A stretch of 17,996 bases of DNA from Gammaproteobacteria bacterium. Its GTDB lineage: Bacteria > Pseudomonadota > Gammaproteobacteria > SZUA-140. The notes under the pieces were generated by a model. It did no database searches, was not told where the DNA came from, and saw nothing but the letters and a program-made list of their open reading frames with translations. The number at the start of each line of letters is the position of its first letter. Within the stretch, counting starts at the first letter, position 1. A program made the position numbers and the translations under genes. Shown here piece after piece: positions 14,071-17,996 of the stretch. The stretch covers positions 1-17,996 of the forward strand of contig JALWQD010000234.1 of assembly GCA_026994735.1 (NCBI GenBank), given 5' to 3'.

Positions 14071-15390
14071 CTACCAGGGTATTAATAGGCTGGCCATGTA
14101 TTGGTTGTTTTCATAGTCATAACTGGCCGTATTCGAATCATTTCGTGTGTGCTGGTAGCTGAGCGATAGCTCTCTCCCCTGGCTAAATTGTTTGCTCAGT
14201 AACAAGCTGATACGCAGGCGATCTTCGTCACGAGTGAGTTGTGCATTGCTGCTCAGGGTGCTGGGGTCATGATACAGGCTTTCACGGTAGTAGGCTGATA
14301 TACGAAATTCAGCCTGCGCTGGCAGGCTGATGGCCCCTGTGACCTGAAAGCGGTGCCGGGTGGCGGAAAAGCTGGTAAAGCGAGGACTCGTCCGGTCAGC
14401 GCGATTATTGTATTCATAGCGATAGCCGAGCATCAGGTAGCGACCCGGCCAGTGCCAGCGGGGCCGTATTTCAAGGCGCTGCCGCCAGCCACTGAGATAA
14501 TCATATTGTTTGTCAAGGCTGCTGATATAGGCAAGGGCATATTGCAAGCGCAGGGTTCCGCGCTTACCCATCTTTCTTTTTGCCTGTGTGCTGAAGCGGG
14601 TTGTTGTCGTGAAGCCGCGCCCATCCAATAATGTCAATTCACTGCCTAAACGGCTGCGTCCACGAAAAGATTTGCCATAGGGATGGTCGATGACCGCTGC
14701 CAGTGCCAGGGAGAGGCTGTCGAAACGAGACAGGCGGGTATATTTTTGCCCGAACAAACTGGCCTCAATGCTCAGGCCCTGCGCCTCATTGCCGGATAGC
14801 TGGCGGCTTGCCAGGCCATAGATATCGAAGAAAAAGTCGTCTTTACGTGTCGTCGAAAGGATCAGTGTATCTGGTTGCAGCGTGACGTTATCATCATAGC
14901 CAAGATCAATGCTGGCAAGGCCAGACCACGGGCTGCTGCCAGATGTATTGTCCCCTGCTGACGAGGTATCGGTCAGGCGCATCAACGCTGTGCGCGAGAG
15001 TTGCTGGATGCGCAGGCCGTCACTTTCCTGTATGGCTTGCCGAAACCAGCCTTTGGCGTCATCGAGCCGCTCCTGACGGATGGCAACCAGGCCCAGATTG
15101 TAGTGTGCCAGGGCGGTGATTGTACTTGCCGTGGCGGCTCTGAGAAAGGCTATCCTGGCTTCATCATAACGTTGCAGACGGTAATAACTAGAGCCAAGAT
15201 TGTATTCAAGCTGTGCGTCCGTTGTCCCTGGCTTTCTGGCTATTTCAAAGGCCTGGCGTGCCTTGTCAAAATCACCTTGCTGAAAGTATTCAATTCCTTG
15301 TGTATAGCTATCTGTTGCTATTGCCTGCTTGGCGGGTGATAGCAGAATGAGACAAAAAAGAAGGGGGATGAAAGAATAGTGGTGATACAC
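14071..15390 (-). CDS. Exported TPR-repeat protein with C-terminal outer-membrane beta-barrel
   Basis: The product is 439 aa from a GTG at 15390. A signal peptide covers residues 1-25 (MYHHYSFIPLLFCLILL...AIA). About three TPR units span ~28-128 (YTQGIEYFQQGDFDKARQAF, YNLGSSYYRLQRYDEARIAF, HYNLGLVAIRQERLDDAKGWF). A Ser/Gly linker follows, then ~155-439 alternate polar and hydrophobic residues rich in Tyr and Arg, as in transmembrane beta-strands. The chain ends LLIPW with a C-terminal aromatic residue, the usual BAM-recognition ending. The TPR-plus-barrel layout with a GYDDNV first strand recalls Slam (surface lipoprotein assembly modulator) and other TPR-porin proteins, but I cannot assign a family. 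The frame is open to an ATG at 15540, but that gives a 50-aa non-signal extension, so the GTG is preferred. Confidence 0.8.
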   Translation of the reverse strand: MYHHYSFIPLLFCLILLSPAKQAIATDSYTQGIEYFQQGDFDKARQAFEIARKPGTTDAQLEYNLGSSYYRLQRYDEARIAFLRAATASTITALAHYNLGLVAIRQERLDDAKGWFRQAIQESDGLRIQQLSRTALMRLTDTSSAGDNTSGSSPWSGLASIDLGYDDNVTLQPDTLILSTTRKDDFFFDIYGLASRQLSGNEAQGLSIEASLFGQKYTRLSRFDSLSLALAAVIDHPYGKSFRGRSRLGSELTLLDGRGFTTTTRFSTQAKRKMGKRGTLRLQYALAYISSLDKQYDYLSGWRQRLEIRPRWHWPGRYLMLGYRYEYNNRADRTSPRFTSFSATRHRFQVTGAISLPAQAEFRISAYYRESLYHDPSTLSSNAQLTRDEDRLRISLLLSKQFSQGRELSLSYQHTRNDSNTASYDYENNQYMASLLIPW

Positions 15391-15395
15391 GTGGG

Positions 15396-15400
15396 CTCCT
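15396..15400 (-). promoter_or_regulatory. Ribosome-binding site fixing the GTG start of the TPR/beta-barrel gene
   Basis: On the minus strand AGGAG is followed by 5 nt and then GTG at 15390. Translation from there begins directly with a typical signal peptide. This supports the GTG over the upstream ATG at 15540. Confidence 0.65.
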
Positions 15401-15537
15401 GCCGGGAAATGAGGGTTTTCAATGTCCGCTTCGTTACCGTTTGCGGCTGTCATTCTTAAGGAGGTTCTGATCAATTTATGAACTCGTTTGTTGCACTTGG
15501 CAGTCTGCTGAAAAGTATCTCGTGATACATAATGAGT

Positions 15538-15564
15538 CATTTAAATGCGATTAAAAATAATCGC
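15538..15564. repeat. Two abutting AT-rich palindromes upstream of the TPR/beta-barrel gene
   Basis: CATTTAAATG (15538-15547) is a perfect 10-bp palindrome. It shares its last base with an 18-bp dyad, GCGATTA-AAAA-TAATCGC (15547-15564), whose 7-bp arms match perfectly. Neither is followed by a T-run, so they are not good terminators. They lie 148-174 bp before the gene's GTG and could be operator sites. Confidence 0.5.
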
Positions 15565-15599
15565 TTGCAATGGGTGATTGCTCTTTTTCGCTTTGCCTC

Positions 15600-15615
15600 G
15601 AACTCATTTGAGTTC
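15600..15615. repeat. 16-bp perfect dyad GAACTCA-TT-TGAGTTC
   Basis: Arms of 7 bp around a 2-bp centre. It is followed on the plus strand by TTTTCTT, but no plus-strand gene ends nearby, so an operator is more likely than a terminator. It is the outermost of the dyads in this promoter region. Confidence 0.45.
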
Positions 15616-15661
15616 TTTTCTTCAGCTTGCCAGAATGTCCGGATTCTACATTGACTCTGTG

Positions 15662-15714
15662 CGCAATAGACCGCTTTTATGTGCGCACCGTGCTTTCAAT
15701 TTGAATATTTTAGG
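15662..15714. repeat. Degenerate direct repeat, copy 1
   Basis: It starts CGCAATAGACCG and ends CAATTTGAATATTTTAGG on the plus strand. It aligns over its whole 53-bp length with copy 2 at 15994-16050, allowing a few small gaps. The 18-bp right end matches 16 of 18. GTGCGCA/TGCGCAC arms at 15659-15688 can form a hairpin within it. Confidence 0.55.
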
Positions 15715-15993
15715 CTGTCAGCAACTCCGTTCAGCATCAATCAGAGCTTTCTTATATTAATTGGCCCGTCAACAATGATGATGCGCTTATCGACAGAGGC
15801 TTAAAATCCGGGCAAACCCTGTTTTCGGCGGGTTTCTGCCTGTTTTAGTTGCTCTCGGGAGGCACTGTCAGTGCAGACACTACCAGAGTGTTGGCAGACT
15901 GAATAGTATGCTGCTGTTAATTTAAGGAAGCCCGGGCTATGTGTGCACTCGCCGCTTGCGCCTAAAAGGTCTCCCTCATGCGTTGCCGGTTTT

Positions 15994-16050
15994 CGCAATA
16001 GGCCGGCTGTTATTACGTGCTCTCCATAGCTTCAATTTGCACATTTTAGG
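15994..16050. repeat. Degenerate direct repeat, copy 2
   Basis: It starts CGCAATAGGCCG and ends CAATTTGCACATTTTAGG on the plus strand, in the same orientation as copy 1 and 336 bp further right. Similarity stops abruptly at both ends (CGCAATAG and TTTTAGG), which suggests a discrete unit. It lies 22 bp beyond the hydantoinase stop codon. Confidence 0.55.
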
Positions 16051-16072
16051 TCAAAAGCGGCTGCGGCCGGAA

Positions 16073-17996
16073 TTAATGATCTATGTTCTCACGGGGAGCT
16101 TGTGTTAACAGCAAATGCCCGTTTTTCTGGCAGCGAGCTTGCCAGCCTTCGGCAACCAGTGTTGTGCTGACAGGGTCAACCAGCAGGTACGGCCCTTTAA
16201 CGATGTCTCCTGGCGATAGCTGCTGACGATTAGCAAGTGGGATTTGAGGGTGAGTGGTTGCTGGCGGAGTGATGCGGGTATCCAGCGGCGGTGCAGGCAA
16301 GGTGACCGTTGGTGGCGGGCCGGAAATATTGACGTGCAGGTTGACCAATTCAAGGGGGAGTTGCAAGTTGTGGCCGTGTAAATGCTTATGTTGCTGATTA
16401 AAATTGTGCACCAGGGATGGCTTGTCAATGCTGTTGGCAGACAATGTCACTTCAAGGCAGCTGCTTTGTCCGCGATAACGGATGTCGGCGCTCCAGCGGC
16501 AAATGATATCCTTTTCATGAAGACCGTCCTGGTACAATTCGCGGCGGCCATGGTCTTCAAGCTGTTTGCAGGCAGCATGGATCTCATCGCTGCTGATCTC
16601 ATCGAGCAAGCGAACAATGGAACGTGTTAGGTCGCGACCACGGGCAGAGGTCAGCATGCCGAGAGCCGAGAGAACACCGGCGTAGTGCGGAATCAATATG
16701 CGCGGAATACCGAGTGCTTCAGCTAGCGCACATGCGTGCACCCCCCCTGCGCCGCCAAACGAGGTCAGCGTAAATTCACGCGGATCAATGCCTCGTTCAG
16801 TGGCAATTTTGTGTAATGCCTGGATCATATGTTCGTTGGCAATAGTGATAATGCCGTTAGCAATCGTTTGTCGATTCAGCTTGAGTGTTTTCGCTAACTG
16901 ATCAATGACCCTTTCTGCGGCTGTTTCATCAAGAGACATGCGGCCGCCAAGAAAGCTTTCTTTATGCAGATGTCCGAGAACAAGGTTGGCATCGGTAACC
17001 GTTGCTTGCTGGCCACCGAGAGCATAACATGCCGGTCCTGGTCGAGCGCCAGCAGACTGCGGCCCCACCTGCAGAACGCCGCCATCATCAAGAAAAGCTA
17101 AGGAGCCGCCACCGGCACCAATAGTCTGCATGTTGACCATCGGTACGGCGACAGGGAAGTCGCCAATGCGGCCTTCGCGAGTGAGCTTTATTTGTCCATC
17201 AATGACGGCGACATCGGTTGATGTTCCTCCCATGTCGAAAGTCAGCAGGCGTAGCGGTAAACCCATGCTGTCGGCAATATAGCGTGCGCCCGCCAAGCCG
17301 GCAGCCGGGCCGGAAAGGAGTAAACGTATGGCTTGATTGGCCGCTTGCTGTGCCGAGATGGTCTGTGCAGAGCTTTGCATGATGCTCAATGGACGTCCTG
17401 GCAGTGCTGCGCCAAGGCGCTGAAGATAATGTTTTACAATCGGCCCAACCCTGGCATTGAGCCACGTGGCCATAGCACGTTCATATTCCCCATATTCAGG
17501 CAGGATACGTGAAGAACGGCAGCAAAATATATTGTTTGGCATGGCTTCTTCAATGGCCTTCTCGAAACGGTCGTCAAGGAAGGAAAAGAGCAGGCAGATT
17601 GCTACCGATTGTGGTTTGCGTTGGCGAATTTGCGCAATTAATGCCTCTAGTGAGTGTTGGTCAAGATCGTCAACAACCTTCCCGTCGGCACTAAAACGGC
17701 CATTTACTTCCAGGCAGTCATGTCTCGACAGAGGCTGAGGACTGGCTTTTGGCCTGAGCTGGTAGAGCTGTTTGCGGGTTTGTCGACCAATTGTTAGTAA
17801 GTCACGGAAGCCATGATTGGTAATAAAGAGTGTAGCGACACCTTTCCCTTCAAGAACCGCGTTCGTGGCAACGGTTGTGCCATGCACAACCGTCAGCTTG
17901 TCAAGGGGGATGGCTAATTCCTGAATGCCTTGCAGAATAGCTTTTTCCGGGGCATCGGGTGTAGAAAGAACCTTGTGTATGGTGATCTCGTTTGCG
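16073..17996 (-). CDS. Hydantoinase/5-oxoprolinase A subunit (HyuA family), N-terminus cut by window edge
   Basis: The frame runs from the right edge to a stop at 16073-16075, giving 640 residues. By comparison with ~680-700-aa relatives, only a short N-terminal piece with the GGTFTD phosphate-binding strand is missing. The first visible residues (ITIHKVLSTPDAPEKAI) are the expected continuation. Then come HGTTVATNAVLEGKG, the EYGEYERAMATWLNA block, LLSGPAAGLAGA, LTFDMGGTSTDVAVIDG, IGAGGGSLAFLDDG and GGAGGVHACALAEALGI. This family, with its B subunit, hydrolyses cyclic amides such as hydantoins, 5-oxoproline or N-methylhydantoin, using ATP. The substrate cannot be told from one subunit, and the expected hyuB is not in the window (nothing follows for 680 bp). 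A GTG at 17887 could be mistaken for the start, but homology continues upstream of it. Confidence 0.92.
   Translation of the reverse strand, partial: ANEITIHKVLSTPDAPEKAILQGIQELAIPLDKLTVVHGTTVATNAVLEGKGVATLFITNHGFRDLLTIGRQTRKQLYQLRPKASPQPLSRHDCLEVNGRFSADGKVVDDLDQHSLEALIAQIRQRKPQSVAICLLFSFLDDRFEKAIEEAMPNNIFCCRSSRILPEYGEYERAMATWLNARVGPIVKHYLQRLGAALPGRPLSIMQSSAQTISAQQAANQAIRLLLSGPAAGLAGARYIADSMGLPLRLLTFDMGGTSTDVAVIDGQIKLTREGRIGDFPVAVPMVNMQTIGAGGGSLAFLDDGGVLQVGPQSAGARPGPACYALGGQQATVTDANLVLGHLHKESFLGGRMSLDETAAERVIDQLAKTLKLNRQTIANGIITIANEHMIQALHKIATERGIDPREFTLTSFGGAGGVHACALAEALGIPRILIPHYAGVLSALGMLTSARGRDLTRSIVRLLDEISSDEIHAACKQLEDHGRRELYQDGLHEKDIICRWSADIRYRGQSSCLEVTLSANSIDKPSLVHNFNQQHKHLHGHNLQLPLELVNLHVNISGPPPTVTLPAPPLDTRITPPATTHPQIPLANRQQLSPGDIVKGPYLLVDPVSTTLVAEGWQARCQKNGHLLLTQAPRENIDH

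Larger units (their letters stand above)
15391..16072. other. 682-bp intergenic region without a convincing gene
   Basis: This lies between the start of the TPR/beta-barrel gene and the end of the hydantoinase gene, both on the minus strand. Near the barrel gene it holds a cluster of perfect dyads (15515-15615). Further right is a degenerate pair of direct repeats (15662-15714 and 15994-16050). Between the repeats are smaller hairpins: 15811-15840 (AAACCC/GGGTTT with GGC/GCC extension, a possible weak terminator for the hydantoinase transcript), 15862-15874 (GCACTG/CAGTGC) and 15877-15891 (ACACT/AGTGT). Open frames of 60 aa (15578-15760, plus) and 65 aa (15801-15998, minus) have no ribosome-binding site and no recognisable domain. 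I see no tRNA or known riboswitch. Confidence 0.7.

Noticed and set aside
15391..15540. 50-aa N-terminal extension of the TPR/beta-barrel protein
   Set aside because: The GTG at 15390 has a good AGGAG site and starts a signal peptide; the extension would bury that signal.
15578..15760. 60-aa open frame in the intergenic region, plus strand
   Set aside because: It overlaps palindromes and a direct-repeat copy, has no ribosome-binding site and no recognisable features.
15801..15998. 65-aa open frame in the intergenic region, minus strand
   Set aside because: It starts with TTG without a ribosome-binding site and covers hairpins; the C-terminal part looks protein-like but matches no family I know.

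Overview
The window looks like chromosomal DNA of a gammaproteobacterium, probably a free-living respiratory one. The clearest clue is the run of genes SPOR/DamX-like, gltB, gltD, hemE. To my knowledge this order is typical of Pseudomonas and relatives, usually with aroK-aroB in front. The rppH gene beside an HAD-IB phosphatase is also a gammaproteobacterial pairing. Base composition looks balanced (near 50% GC by eye). I see no phage, IS element, CRISPR array, tRNA or rRNA. The species cannot be named from the sequence alone.

Layout. (1) Positions 1-1536, minus strand: two overlapping genes for exported formylglycine-generating-enzyme (FGE)-like proteins. The upstream one also carries two CxxCH haem-binding motifs; the downstream one runs off the left edge. 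(2) Positions 1555-3915, plus strand: a YjbQ-family protein, a small WGR-domain protein and a membrane ATPase with a C-terminal SPOR domain. (3) Positions 3938-12663, plus strand: a good sigma-70-type promoter followed by gltB, gltD, hemE, a methyltransferase-like gene of unknown function and a small lipoprotein gene. Stop and start codons overlap or nearly touch throughout, so this reads as one operon. (4) Positions 12680-14032: an HAD-IB phosphatase (minus) and rppH (plus), divergent around a 189-bp spacer. (5) Positions 14071-15390, minus: an exported TPR plus outer-membrane beta-barrel protein. (6) Positions 15391-16072: a 682-bp non-coding region with several dyads and a degenerate pair of ~55-bp direct repeats. 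(7) Positions 16073-17996, minus: a hydantoinase/5-oxoprolinase A-subunit gene running off the right edge.

How the genes work together. GltB and GltD form NADPH-dependent glutamate synthase, the second half of the GS-GOGAT ammonia-assimilation cycle. Glutamate is also the precursor of tetrapyrroles by the C5 route, and HemE acts later in that pathway, so the operon links nitrogen assimilation to haem synthesis. The SPOR protein probably belongs to cell division or envelope biology. The haem-motif/FGE fusion, the beta-barrel protein and the two small operon-tail genes are the least explained parts. No complete new defence or mobile system is visible; the best leads are the haem/FGE gene pair and the repeated intergenic element.
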